Shown here: in pieces, positions 22,746 through 34,840 of the stretch | Layout of the letters: each line of letters begins with the position of its first letter | Position numbering within the stretch: the first letter of the stretch is position 1 | Source of the DNA: Megachile rotundata | Taxonomy: Eukaryota; Arthropoda; Insecta; Hymenoptera; Megachilidae | Assembly: GCF_050947335.1 (NCBI RefSeq) | Contig: NC_134984.1 | Span: forward strand, 5,995,926 to 6,059,925 | DNA: 64,000 nt | Direction of reading: 5' to 3' | Made by a program: the position numbers and the translations under genes | Notes under the pieces: generated by a model | Seen by the model: the letters and a program-made list of their open reading frames with translations, nothing else | Told to the model about the DNA's origin: nothing | Database searches by the model: none

Positions 22746-25552
22746 CGTTTAGGAAGACAGAAATCCTATTACGGACACCTGGGAAGATAGCCCAGGTAGT
22801 GTGGAAAGACTCATGCTTCCGGCGCCCCTAGAAGAGGGACGGTTTCCACGCATACCCACTAAATCTGTCTCCCGCCACAAGAGCGGGGGGTGGCGGCAAC
22901 CCATCAGGCTTCCCTACCGGTTAGGCATAATCCCCCTGACCTAGGCCATCGCTCGCAGTTGTGGAAGAAAGACTACGCGCCCCCCCCCCCCCCCCTCGCG
23001 TATGTGTTCCATGTGTGGGGAATGGATGCTCTCAACCAAAGGGTTTTAGCCCGAGAGGCTGCGTCAAGATCTAGGGGAGGCTCTCGGGCAAAATACACTG
23101 ACCTCCAGCTGACCTTGTAACGCCCCCTCGGCACCGCCTCCCGGTGGGCTCGAACATATGGTAAAACCGCGACCTCTCCCCACCGTTTTCCACCTAAGTA
23201 TCATAATATGCTTTCCTATGCTTAACTCTAAATTTATCACACTTTCTAATTGTCTATTCCGCTCTCTAAATTTCGGCCCACCGCTCCCGCCGCCCCCTCC
23301 CACCCCCTCTCTCTTCGTTACGTTTACTTTCTTCCCATAAAGTTCATCCCTTACCGCCTATTCGCCGTTAATATTTCGCTCCGCGATCGCTTTGAATTTA
23401 AGTTTCGCGCGTCGCTTTCCTTCCCACTGTTTCCCTCTCCCTTACACCCTTTCAACCCTTTCCGTTATCATCATTAACCGGTTCCCCCGCGTTTCCTATT
23501 TCGCCCCAGTCTTCTTCCACAACGCTACATGAGCCCATTGCTCTTGGTAAAATTTTTCCTTCCTCTCTCCTGTCGATTCCACTCGGTCCCCGTTGTCGCC
23601 CCCTAATGGTGCCATGACCAGGCTGACGACTGGGTCCCTAGTTGAATCAACAGCTGATCAGAAGGGTGCTTTGCTCAATTTGACTTCTCTCCCTCCTCTC
23701 CCCCGCTCAGTCGGTCCCCGTTTTGTGCCCCCTAATGGTGCTATGACCAGGCTGACACCGGTTTCCTCCCTTGCGGGTTTGAGTCGTTTGATCGGTCGTG
23801 TCTATATTTGTTTCTCCGCTTCTTCCACTCCTGCTCTTCCTCTTCTCCCTCTCGCTGTCTTCTCGCTTCTTCCCCTCCTCTTGCCGTTTGAAAAGCGCGC
23901 CATGCCGCCGCCGTCTTGCTTGCTGCCGCATCCTTTCGCTTCACCCTTTAGGGCCGCTCTCCAAGTGCTTGCAGCGTTCCTTCCTTCGTTATGCTGGATA
24001 TTCTCAATGTGGCCCCTTTGCTCCACCATCGTTGTGACTTCGGAGTTTCCAGAGTGCTGGAGCGTTTTCCGCAGTTCTTCCAACACTTTTCCGCCATTTT
24101 CCCGCTTTGCACTGTTCCTCTACACTCGCGCACGTGGTCACGTATATTCCCCTGTACCCGCAACACTCTCAGCACTTCACTGCACTCCCACAAGACTTTC
24201 CTAACACTACACCGAATTAGTTGCCTATCTGTTAATTATTTATTATTTATTTATTTATTAATCTGCTAATCACTTCACTATTTATAAATAATTTATTCGT
24301 TAATTATTAATTAATTAATTAATTTATTTATTTCTTCCTTCCTTCACTTCGTTCCGTGTCGTCTCGCCTCTTCCTCTTCTCCTCCTCCCTGTCTTCTTGC
24401 TTCAACCAATCCGCTTACCATTTGCCATTTGAAAAACGCGCCATGTCACCGCCATCTTGCTTGTTGCCGCGTGCCTCCGCTTCGCCCATAGGCTTCGTCC
24501 CTGAAGGCAGCTCCCAAGCGCTTGCGGCGATCCTTCCTCCGCCATCTTACTTGTTGCCGCGTGCCTTCGCTTTGCCTTTAGGCTTCGTCCTTAAGGGCCG
24601 CTCTCCATGCGCCTGCAGCGACTCTTCCCCGGCCATGCTGAATGTTTGTGAACCGGCCTTTATGCTCTACGCTTTCCCTCGCGCGGAGATGCCCACGTGT
24701 TCGTACGATATATCGAAGCATGCTTGACCGACGCCATTATTTATTTACTATCAAGAAAATACAAAAATAGCCAAAACCAATCACCGCGTGCATTCAGTAT
24801 GCCTCATTCGCCCCTTCCCGCACTCTAAATCCCTACTGACATTTGCTTTATAGTTAATTAATCTAATTTCTACGACTTTCCCCCGCAACATCTACATGCC
24901 GCACGACCACGTGTTCACGCAAGTCCTTCTTCGAGGGCAGCTTTCACCCTTAAATTGCACTATTTCACTCGCGATATATAAAAATAATCGTATTTAAGTC
25001 GCGCACATATTTATTTTATTCCGCAGTCGATCCGAACATTCGTTTCCTCGCTTTCGATTGCTCATGGGTTTGCACCCCATGCTTTTCCTCGCGTCGCGTG
25101 GAGGTCGCCATTACCGAAATTTCGTTTTTTATTTATAACTTCACTATTCCACTTTCGATTTCCACAAAATTTCACCGCCCACTTCCCCCACGGTCTCCCC
25201 TCACTTCACAACATTATTTATCACACTTAAACCACTTTTTCCCACCAAAATTGTAATTTATCGCGGAGCGACCCCCGAACACGTGCGCTCGCCACGACAG
25301 CCAACGCGCTCCTCCTAACCCTCCTCTGCGGTGCCCCCGCAGAGTTCCCCGGTGAGGCCTACTGGCTCTTTCTTATTTTTAGTCGGGGGGTTTCCCGACT
25401 CCCCTGAAAGGGGTGTTAGCTGTACGGGCGGTGGCGCTACTCACCGGACTTACGTCGTACTGCCCTTAGCATCCATGTAGGATGGCCGCTAACGTGGATA
25501 AACTCCTCTCCTTCATGTCTAGTGGAAGATTGTTTACTTCTGTACCAGATGA
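22746..25552 (-). other. Non-coding 3' region of unit 1
   Basis: No meaningful protein is seen in 2.8 kb. The last 250 bases are shared by all three units and include a small hairpin (CTGGG...CCCAG near 22,782). Further in are a C17 run (22,980-22,996), one copy of the 253-bp repeat (23,597-about 23,850), an AT-rich stretch (24,230-24,345) and a 90-base direct duplication (from 24,449 and 24,539). Each 90-base copy contains AAGATGGCGG on the unit strand, a YY1-type core. Between 24,664 and 24,834, 171 bases are identical to unit 2. Confidence 0.75.
25324..25400 (-). other. Two hairpins just downstream of the RdRp stop (unit 1)
   Basis: CTCTGCGG pairs with CCGCAGAG (25,324-25,344), and AGTCGGG pairs with CCCGACT (25,381-25,400). 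Both are present in unit 2 with identical arms although neighbouring bases differ. This is consistent with conserved RNA structure at the original viral 3' untranslated region. Confidence 0.65.
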
Positions 25553-28297
25553 TTACTGAGCCAAGAGCGCCCAGGTTCCTAGGTCCCTGAGCTTAGACGT
25601 CATATGTTTTTCTATCCATAGTAAGTTAGACTGTAGTCTCTCTAGTCCTATGTTCCTACTACCCAAAGCTCGCCTTAGGCAAAAGTCGGCCCACTTCTTA
25701 ATGAAACCTCCGTATCTGGGTCCCACCCGCTCGGTCAGCGGCGCAGGATGTTCCCACTCTCCACACAGGTATCCCGTATAAACTCGCAAACTCATCCGCT
25801 TCCTCATCGCGCCTAGGAAAGATTCCCAACCCGGTTTCATCCCCTCAGCCTCTCTCCTCTCCCTCACTAGCTTCCGCTTGTAATTACCTCTCAACTGGAT
25901 CGGTACGTGTTCGAGATCCCACAGATCATCTGCCCTCGGAACTAACATCTCCCCCCCAGGCGGTACCTCCGGCACCGGGGCCACCTCCACGAAATCAGAG
26001 TGCGCGTCACCCACAAGGGTAGACTCCCTCAGACCCCATGTCGCAGCCAATTGGCTGAGCATCATATTACGCTCGTCCACTGTAAGCTCCCACCCCAGAC
26101 GGTCAAATCTGCCTCTCCACGCTCCCAAATCCCTTTTTACCAAGCGCATTTCCTTACGTGTCTCCACTGTGTATAGCCTCTTATCGCTCCTCTCCCACAA
26201 CCACACCCCCATCCTACTCATCCTATCCACTCCACACCCTCCCAGCGCGTTGGGCGTCACAGCATAGGATGCGGCTTTCTCCACTGATAGTCCTTGTGCC
26301 TCGGCGTACTCCAAGTACAGTCCGGCACACTTCTCGGGGCTCGCTACCCGCAGCGACATGCCACTGACTGAGATTGGAGTACAGTCTCTCACCAGGTGTA
26401 AGCGGTGACGCCTGCACTGGGTTGCGGAATCGTATATTAACGAAACTTCTAGCCAAATAACCCGTCACTCCCACGGGCTCGTAACTCCGTCGCAGGAATT
26501 CGGCCCTGGTCCGGGAGATATATGTCTTCAGGGGGTGCACCTCGTACCCCACCTTACCGTAGCAATCAATTCCAGACAAGGGGTGCCAAAAATGACGTCG
26601 TCACCCTGAGCATAAAAATGTCTCACTATGTTGTTCACTCCCATGATGGCGTTTGCCACCCTCCACATCGCTCTGAAGCTACAGATGTTAAGTATTGTGT
26701 CCAACACCGCCGTCCAACGCCAACCCGAAGGCAGACCGTTCACCCAGGGGAACCGATTGTCCCCAACATGAACGACAGCACCCAGCTCGAAGAGCGACCG
26801 CCACAATGCGTCAAAAACTCTCTCAAAATCGGTACCAGGGACCCTCTCGGCTATGTGAGCCCCCACCTCGGCCAATACCACCCTGATGGACTCCTTGCTC
26901 TGATGTTGGTCGAAGCCGCCCTGATCCAACGGCACTTTCCACAGCACATTGCATCGTACGGCCTCGATTAGATCGTAATCTATCCTCTCGTTTCCGGCTT
27001 CGCCGGCGAATAGGGTACTGAGAGGCGATCCATGGAGTCCGTCCTCCAGAAAAGTAGACAGGTAGTTCATCTTCCTATTCACCTCGTTACCGGTCTTAAC
27101 CACGGGCCGGATCTTCGAACCCTCACTCTTTTGCATCACATGCATCTCCTCTTTCTTGGCGGTGATTAGTTCAAATTCTATTAGTTCGTCATGCTTGAAA
27201 TAACCGTCAACACCTTTCCCTCGGGCACGTTGAGCCTTCCTGCCCTCGACATCCACCTTCAGGCTCTGGCCCGTACCGGATTTTCCTTCAAGCCACTTGC
27301 AAGTGCGCACCCAGTCTTTGATACTCACTATTTTCTTTGGTATTTTCCATTCACTATTCATGAACTTTCTGACCTCCTCTGCGAGGATGCTCATGTAAGC
27401 ATGCTCACCCAGCGGTCCCCCTAATTCCAGTTCCTCGCCCAGCCACTGTCTGGCCTCAGGCAGGAGCTCGGCTGTGTTCTTGTACGGTACGAAACCATAT
27501 CCGAGCTCCCAGTAGCAAAACTCTCTCCAGTAGGGGGTGACTGATAGGCCCCCCATTTTATACAATCCAGTCTCTTTCTTAAGTACACCCTGCAGCCCGT
27601 GCATACAGGCCCTGGGGAACTGATCCCTAAGCCGGGCAGCCCGCGTCAGCACGGCTCTCCCCACGCGAGGGAACGCAGCCCGGAATAGCAGGTGTAGATG
27701 GTCCTCGAATACACCTTTACCCAGTACACACCCATCACACCTCCTGTGGCGAGTCTCTGGTTTCTTGAGGCTCATTAAAAACTCACTATACTCAAGGCCC
27801 CAGGCTGGGCTGCCGCATCCACAATCCAAGTCATATCCATATTTCCCTCGTAGCTCACCTACCGCTACCTCCCTCATACGTTCAAAGAGGGCGGGGGACC
27901 ACTGATCCTTTGGTATGATCCCCTTGTCACCGCGCCACTCCCGTACATCCAGCGCCTCTAGCGCCGTGCGGCCGCAAGCACATCTTGGGCCTCCTTCCCG
28001 CCATGTTCTTCCAGTACTTCGGGTCTCGCTACAACACGCTGGACAACTTCGCGCTGGCGGACACCCCTCTGGCTCTCTCTCTCCTCCAGGGTTGGAGGGT
28101 CTAACCCCTTCTCCGTTCCTATCTTGCGCGCTCCCTCCTTTTCCCAGCCCAATGGCCCCGCATCCTCGAAGTTTGCAGTTATCCGGGCCTCGGCCGTCCT
28201 GGCAACTGACAGTTCCTCTAGTTCCCTCTGAAGCCTTAAGATCTTCTCTTCGACTGGGCTGACCCCGGGCACATGGGCAGCCCCTTCCCCGTTTCCC
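25553..28297 (-). pseudogene. Totivirus-like RNA-dependent RNA polymerase, broken (unit 1)
   Basis: This polymerase would copy viral RNA inside the particle. The visible family motifs are SEGSKIRPVV (motif F), DQGGFDQHQSKES (A), GLPSGWRWTAVLDT (B) and AQGDDVIF (C), followed by HPLKTY with the motif D lysine. The ORF lies in the -1 frame relative to capsid and is open from the slippery site at 28,291. The N-terminal part has a CGCG...C...CDGC cysteine cluster. Two small deletions relative to unit 2 break it: one of about 16 bases just after motif C (near 26,570), and one of about 5 bases near 26,357. Otherwise it ends, like unit 2, with LGTWALLAQ. Confidence 0.88.
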
Positions 28298-31200
28298 TCC
28301 TTGGTCGCTTTCCCTCCCCTAGGCAAGAGTCTTGAGGTATTCAACCCCATCGGCCTATCTATGTACCAGGCCTGCAGACCGGTCGCCTTCTCATCGATAT
28401 CTCCTCTGAACAGGATAGTCCCGTCAGCGAATTGACTCCCGGTAGCGACGATGGCCGTACCCCTCGGTATCACCAGTGTTTTGACTGTCTCATTAGTATA
28501 GTCCTTCACCCTGACAGCAACACCCCACCCCCAGGTGTCCAAGGGTGGTGGACTGCTCCCCCTATCCTCCCACCCCAATGAACGGGCCAAATTACCCCCG
28601 TAAGACTCGTCCACGGCCCACACCACTCCGTCCATCCGTGTACCGTGCGGGTGGGTCTTGTAGGACAAACCCCAGTCACGCCCCGCGTACTCGTTCATAT
28701 CCAGACGCATTATAACGTCCTCCAACTGGGCATCGTCTTCTCCCTGCCCGAACTGAGCGTACGACATTCCCGTCCACGACTGTCTAGACGTGTCGAACGC
28801 ATAGGCCTCACCCCCCGGCCTGCCACTCCCCTGGATACAGAAACCGCTCCACTCGGTATTGATGACACTGCGCCAGTATGAACTTGGGGTGCGAATTCCC
28901 GTGAACGTGCCGCCATTCCCCTGCGCGTGCTGATTTATCGCCCACGAATAGTTGGCGTATTCCGTTATAAAATAGCCAGCAAACCAGCTGGTGGTGGTAC
29001 CGACCCCGTGGATTGGGTCCTTGATCAGCCTACTCCAATACTTCTCCGTATTTGGGTCCTCAGCGGGGAACGCAATCCTGTCCTGCTGCGCGCTCGACCG
29101 CTTGAACACCTCGAAACCCCGCCGCAACAGCCTCCCTCGACTCAACCTGTCAAGCCCGCCGCTCTTACAGCGGGCCGCGATTTGAACGTCGTTTTCAACG
29201 TTATGTGTGTCATAATAGGCGTACCCGGTTCCGAGGGCTAAGGACGCCATGTTGTCCCATGCGCCCACCCTCACCACCGGGTATCGGCGCGCGCGCTGCC
29301 TCCACGCCACTCGCTGGTCCATTCCCAAGACAGTAGACCAGCCGCCGTATGCGGGGTAACTCTCCTCAGCCACGGCATCCGCCGGCATAAGGTCCATGGC
29401 CAAAAGGACCCCTCTGGGAGCGCCGAAGAATACGGAATCACCTCCGTCGCCGAAGTTCACGCCTTCAATCTTTTGGTGCCATCTGACGGTGAGCGAGACC
29501 GTGATGGAATTGATCTCCAGCCAATTGACTCCTTTCGGGAAGTACCCGGCAGTATAGTCAGAAAAACAGGTGCGAAGCGACTTTGTAGTCGACAATAGTC
29601 GCCGCACAATTGCGTCAACTGAGCCATTAACGTTATGGGCCACTATGACCCTGTCACGAGGGAGCTCACCTCTATGGTCACAGCTCTGTACATCATACAC
29701 CACCCCTCCCATTGACACGGAGGACGTTGTCTTGGTAGGTATAACAAAAATGATTTTTGAAACCCTGTCCGACATGTCTATCAATCCTGCCGTCCGGACA
29801 AAAGTTTCACGCCTAATCCTCTGTTCACCATCGGCACTCACGTCTCCCACCCTAGCCATGTCGTACACATCGAAGACCTGTGCCAGCGGATATGTTAAAT
29901 GGGACACTATCCAAGCATCCCTGCCTATGCAATCAGGTTGTCCGTTGTCAGCTATGGGTATAACCCTCACCGTGTCTTGACGGACATTCCAAACCTCCCC
30001 CCCGCGTCCGCCCACCAACAAATCCCCCCCTCCTCTCAGCATGGCTTCCAGCACGTCAGCGGTGATGAAGACGGCCTGGTAATCCCAGTCCCCAGTCGTA
30101 CGCGTAGATACAACGTGTCTTTCCGGTTCCTCAACCGAGGCCCACGCATAGCCAACCCCTGATGGCTGGACTACTCGCCGCTCTCTGAGTTCGTCATATA
30201 AGTCCACTTTGATGGCCAAGCCTCTGTAGTCTGCCTTGCTCCCGCTTATGTAAGAGTCCAACCCCGCGGCCAGCAGAGGGGTGTTGCTCATATACCCGTA
30301 TGTGTATAGGCCCTTGGAGGGGTTAATTACTCCGGGACAAGATGGGGATGGGTTTGTAGCAGCCTCGATGATCGTGGCAGCCGCTTCAGTCCGCTGCAAC
30401 CTACCGTGTTGCAGCCTAGGATCAATCCCTACCCCCACCCACTTCATACGCCCCCATGCCTCGTCCCCTCCTATAAGATCGGCAGGCTGGGGTCCCAGCC
30501 CTGCATCTAGTCGCACCGGCGGGCCGCGCGCCACGGCAACCCCGTCACGCATTGTCTGATTCAAAAGAGCCTGTTCTCCGACAGGCCCCAATATTGGCGG
30601 CACCGGTGGAGGCTGTGGCGCTGCCTGGCCACCCACTGCCCCCTCCTCATCCTCCTCATCCGCCGGCATAACCTCGGGGACCAACTCGCCGCCGGCTGTT
30701 AAGACGCGCACCTCCTCGTCCGCCAAGAAACCCCCGTCCACCACCCTCACTCCAGGGCAGAAGTACTGGTGCAATGTGCCCGCGTTAGTTAAGGCCTTGC
30801 TAGATCTATCCGGCCCACGGGCATAATACACAACGGGGTTGGCGAGCAGTGTCTCGTAAGCGGTACCCTCGGTAGGGCCATCCTCGTGCGTCATCTCGCA
30901 CGCTTGGTCCCAGAACAAATCTCTGAGCACCCCGAAACGACCCTCGCGGGACGCCACCCCCGCTGTGACGCTATCTATATTGCCGTTCAAAGCGTGCATC
31001 TCCTTATTGTGGGCCTCTGCCGCCGCGTCAACCCATTGAGCGCCCATCTCTCCGTGGGTCAGCCTGTCCCTGGTCGTCCACGTCTTTTTTCCATCCTTCT
31101 TTCGCAGTCCCACGTCGCGGCATGCTTTGCCTCCCAGTTCGAAAAAGGTACAGAACGGACATACCCTCTCCCCCCTCAACGAACCTGCAGTACTATTAAC

Positions 31201-32272
31201 TGCCAGAATATAGGCGAAGGCATAAGCAGCCTCATCTTCGTCCGCCTCCCCACGCTGGAGGGCTGCCTCCATCTCAGCTTTTTCGACGTTCAACCGATTG
31301 ATGGTCTCAACGTCGGCTTTTTCTACACCCTCGAGAACTTCCTCCACCCGCTCCACGCCCTCCTCGGTCTGTACGTCTGGGTTGTTAAGAGCCCAAAGGT
31401 CGATAGTCTTTTTTACTACCGTAGCACCCACCTGAGGCTTGCTCTCCAGACTTCCCACAACCTTAGTCCTCCACCCGCTGAGCGTTCCGTCCCCCACCTC
31501 AAGTTTCCGAAGTGCCTGCGCCACGGCCGTTGCCCATCTGCGGTTAGACCCTCCGTTGCCCAAGATCCCCATTATACGTGCGGGATCGTCTTTAACCTGT
31601 TCAGCTACTTCGCTCGCGCGTACACTCAGTAGTTTCTTCTTCGATTTTTTCCTTACTGCCTCCTTACCCGCCTCCGCTCCACGATTTCCTGCGCCACGCG
31701 ACGTGAATACTCTCCTTCCTTCGCAGACCTCCTCGTCCTGTGCCTGAGCTAGCCTTGCTGCTCGCACCTCGTACTGTGTTGGCACGCGCCTGTTGACCGT
31801 GGAAGGGGGGGGGGGGTGGCCCAGCCCCCACCAGCGCCGCCCATACGGTCAGCCTGTCATACTCAGTTCCTTCCCCCGCTGTGTCTGTTTCAGCGCACAC
31901 GAACGCCTTGTTAATGAAGGTTTCCACACTGCCGCTAAAGAAACCCTGTTGGTCGGGTGCTTCTGGACTGCCATCTGAATGGTCATGTACCCCCACTGGA
32001 CAAGCGACATCTATGGTCTTCTTCGGCTGCACTACCTTAGGCGGCCGGCATATCTTCCTCTGCACCCTTGCTGTTGTGCAAGGCGCCTCGTCCTCACTAC
32101 TACTCTCTAGGCCGTCCCAGGCGTTACTCCTTTTTAGAGCTTCCATTCGCTCAATGATACATGGGTCCAGCACGCCCTTCGTGTGTATGGCTGCCAGTTT
32201 GCTCCCACCGGCTTGTCTGGGGATGCGTTTAGAAACGCTCCCCAGTTTCCCCGAGTTCGAACTGTCTGACAT
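27958..32272 (-). pseudogene. Capsid-like protein ORF, one frameshift (unit 1)
   Basis: About 1,438 codons start at the ATG of MSDSSNSG, chosen because the same MSD start exists in unit 2. No domain can be named from sequence alone. The position 5' of the RdRp, the -1 overlap and the size match capsid proteins of arthropod totiviruses. The N-terminus is charged and serine-rich (SSSEDEAP), a proline-rich stretch follows near residue 155, and the C-terminal part is predicted helical and charged (EEKILRLQRELEELS). The frame changes in a run of 12 C (plus-strand G at 31,805-31,816). This may be a real lesion or an assembly error. Downstream of it, 1,275 codons are uninterrupted. Confidence 0.75.
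28256..28297 (-). promoter_or_regulatory. -1 ribosomal frameshift signal (unit 1)
   Basis: In the capsid frame the heptamer is G GGA AAC (28,291-28,297), followed by a 7-base spacer and a stem of GGGCTG with CAGCCC (28,278-28,283 and 28,256-28,261) that encloses further CCC/GGG pairing. The -1 frame is open from the heptamer into the RdRp. This is the arrangement used by totiviruses to make a capsid-RdRp fusion. Confidence 0.8.
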
Positions 32273-32548
32273 CCGGTATCGGCCTTTAGTCTGAAGTGTC
32301 ACTATTGTAGGGTTAGTGGTGTGGCTTCAACCCTAAAGAAATACCCTTCCGGGCAGGTAACCCTCTAAGGGCGTAGAAGAAATCTATCTTCTGACCTCTT
32401 GTCAATAACACGCTTACTAGAAACCGTTCGGCGCGTCCAAGAGGGATGCTAATAAAAGCTTTAGTCAATCGCTAATAGAAGCTTAAACGCTAAAAATTAA
32501 AATTCTCTTAAGAACGCTGTGGGAACGTATTTTCAGTTTCTCCACAGG
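32273..32548 (-). other. 5' leader of unit 1
   Basis: About 275 non-coding bases precede the capsid ATG. Two blocks are shared with unit 2: CTTGTCAATAACACGCTTAC and GCTGTGGGAAC...CAGTTTCTCCAC (plus-strand reading). The bases between them differ. No long upstream frame is present. Confidence 0.6.
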
Positions 32549-32655
32549 CCCAGACCTAACCTAATCCAACCTAACCGGTTAGGTTGGAAAAGGTTAGGTC
32601 TGACCCTAGGGTTAGGTTATATTAGGTTAGGTCTGGGTACCTAACCTACCTAACC
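32549..32655 (-). repeat. TTAGG-like 5' end with inverted repeat (unit 1)
   Basis: CCCAGACCTAACCTAAT at the start of the segment is perfectly inverted at its end (32,621-32,637). Inside lies a 22-base perfect palindrome (32,566-32,587) centred on CCGG with arms CCAACCTAA/TTAGGTTGG. The outermost bases on the unit strand are GGTTAGGTAGGTTAGGTACC, degenerate insect telomere repeat. The segment abuts the poly(A) of unit 2. Confidence 0.85.
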
Positions 32656-32680
32656 TTTTTTTTTTTTTTTTTTTTTTTTT
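32656..32680 (-). other. Poly(A) tract at the 3' end of unit 2
   Basis: Twenty-five T on the plus strand join the 3' terminal sequence of unit 2 (GATTTCTGTCTTCCTTAAACC on the unit strand, as in unit 3) to the TTAGG-like start of unit 1, with no other DNA between. Confidence 0.9.
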
Positions 32681-33827
32681 GGTTTAAGGAAGACAGAAAT
32701 CCAGTAACGGACACCTGGGAAGATAGCCCAGATAGTGTGAGACTCCCGCTTCCGACGCCCCTAGAAGAGGGACGGTTTCCACGGCCTACTCACTAAAACT
32801 GTCTCCCGCCCCCACCACAAGGGTGGAGGGTGGCGGCAACCCGCCAAGGCTCCCGTATCGTAAACGACATAGTCCCCTTGGTCTAGGCCATCGCTCGCTG
32901 TTGTGAAAGAAGGCCTCTCCCCCCCACCCCTCGCGAATGTGTTCCATGTGTGAGGAATGGATGCCCTCAACCAAAGAGATTTGACCCGAGAGGCACGTCA
33001 AGAACTAGGGGAGACTCCCGTGCGTGTAGCACCGATCTCCAGCTGAACTTGTAACGTCCACTCGGCGCCTCCTCTCGGTGGGCGAGAACATACGGCAAGA
33101 AACCGCGACCTCTCCCCACCATTTCGCACCTATGTGTCGCTGTCGACTTGGTATTAAAGGTAAGTATGTAGGGTAAGTCTAACTCTGTTCGCTAAGCTAT
33201 ATTCGTTATTTCCGCCCCCGCCCCCGCAAACGGTATTCTGACTGCTATTGTTGTTTCTGTACTATGCTTTCTAGTTGTCCTATATTTGTTCCTTCTAGGG
33301 TAAGTCTAGCTCTGTTCGTTTCAGCTATATTCTCGTTTCCCGCCCCCACCCCCGCGCCCCCGCCCCCACAACACTGTTCCTGACTGTTATCTTATCTCCG
33401 TATACCCTTACTCTTATCTCATTACGCCGAACCGTAATTTCATTTTCCCTCTGATTTTGCATTCGGTTTTCGCTTGTGCCCCTCACCCCGGCTGTTACCC
33501 CGTTCCCTCTTACCGCGTTTCCTACTTCGTCCCAGTCCTCTTTCACAACGCTACTTGAGCCCATTGCTCTCGGTATTTATTTCTTTTCTCTCTTCCAGCA
33601 CTTTCCCTCGGTTCTCAATCCGTCCCCTAATGGTGCTGTGACCAGGCTGACGTTCAAGTTCCTCGTTCCAGTACTTTCCGATCAAAAAGTCTGCCAAGCC
33701 TTCGGGTGGCTCATAGCGTTGCCCGCCATTGTTGCTGCTTTCATTTGTTGCCGCCGTTTAGGCGCCAGCCAAATTTCCTTATGTTTCCTCCTTCTTCTCT
33801 CCCGCCGATCCCCTCGGTCCCCATTGC

Positions 33828-34840
33828 CGCCCCCTAATGGTGCTATGACCAGGCTGACGACTGGGTCCCTAGTTGAATCAACAGTTGATCAGAAGGGTGC
33901 TTTGCTCAATTGACCTCTCTCCCTCCTCTCCCCCGCTCAGTCGGTCCCCGTTTTGTGCCCCCTAATGGTGCTATGACCAGGCTGACACCGGTTTCCTCCT
34001 TTGCAAGTTTAAGTCGTTCGATCGACCATGTCTTGTTTTCTCCTTCTTCTCTCCCGCCGATCCCACTCGGTCCCCATTGTCGCCCCCTAATGGTGCTATG
34101 ACCAGGCTGACGACTGGGTCCCTAATTGAATCAGCAGTTGATCAGAAGGATCCTCTGCTCAGTTTAATCTCTCTCCCTCCTCTCCCCCGCTCCGTTGGTC
34201 ACCGTTTTGTGCCCCCTAATGGTGCTATGACCAGGCTGACACCGGTTTCCTCCTTTGCAGGTTTGAGTCGTTCGATCGATCGTGTCTTGTTTTCTCCTTC
34301 TTCTCTTCCGCCGATCCCACTCGGTCCCCATTGTCGCCCCCTAATGGTGCCATGACCAGGCTGACGACTGGGTTCCTTGCTGGATCAGCAGTTGATCGGA
34401 AGGGTGTTTGGTTCAGTTGATCTCTCTCCCTCCTCTCCCCCACTCAGTCGGTCCCCGTTTTGTGCCCCCTAATGGTGCTATGACCAGGCTGACACCGGTT
34501 TCCTCCTTTGCAAGTTTGAGTCGTTCGATCGACCATGTCTTGTTTTCTCCTTCTTCTCTCCTGCCGATCCCACTCGGTCCCCATTGTCGCCCCCTAATGG
34601 TGCTATGACCAGGCTGACGACTGGGTCCCTAATTGAATCAGCAGTTGATCAGAAGGATCCTCTGCTCAGTTTAATCTCTCTCCCTCCTCTCCCCCGCTCA
34701 GTCGGTCCCCGTTTTGTGCCCCCTAATGGTGCTATGACCAGGCTGACACCGGTTTCCTCCCTTGCGGGTTTGAGTCGTATGATCGGTCGTTTCTATTTTG
34801 TTTCGCCGCTTCTTCTGCTCCTGCTCTTCCTCTTCTCCCT
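33828..34840 (-). repeat. 253-bp tandem repeat, four copies (unit 2)
   Basis: The word CCCCCTAATGGTGCTATGAC is found about every 126 bases and alternates between two contexts (CGACTGGGTCC and ACCGGTTTCC), so the true unit is about 253-255 bases. Copies start near 33,828, 34,081, 34,336 and 34,589. An isolated relative lies at about 33,622. Unit 1 has a single copy at 23,597. Confidence 0.9.

Larger units (their letters stand above)
22721..32655 (-). mobile_element. Virus-like unit 1: totivirus-type capsid/RdRp unit with poly(A) end
   Basis: Read on the minus strand, the 9.9-kb unit has a TTAGG-like 5' end, a 5' leader, a capsid-like ORF, an overlapping -1-frame RdRp ORF, a 2.8-kb non-coding 3' region and a 25-base poly(A). 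The 3' end lies directly against a Gypsy reverse transcriptase, and the 5' end lies directly against the poly(A) of unit 2. No reverse transcriptase, integrase, LTR or TIR is encoded. The unit is much more GC-rich than its surroundings. Both ORFs carry indels. It is either an endogenised dsRNA virus copied through polyadenylated RNA or a virus-derived mobile element; the tandem repetition favours the second reading. Confidence 0.8.
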
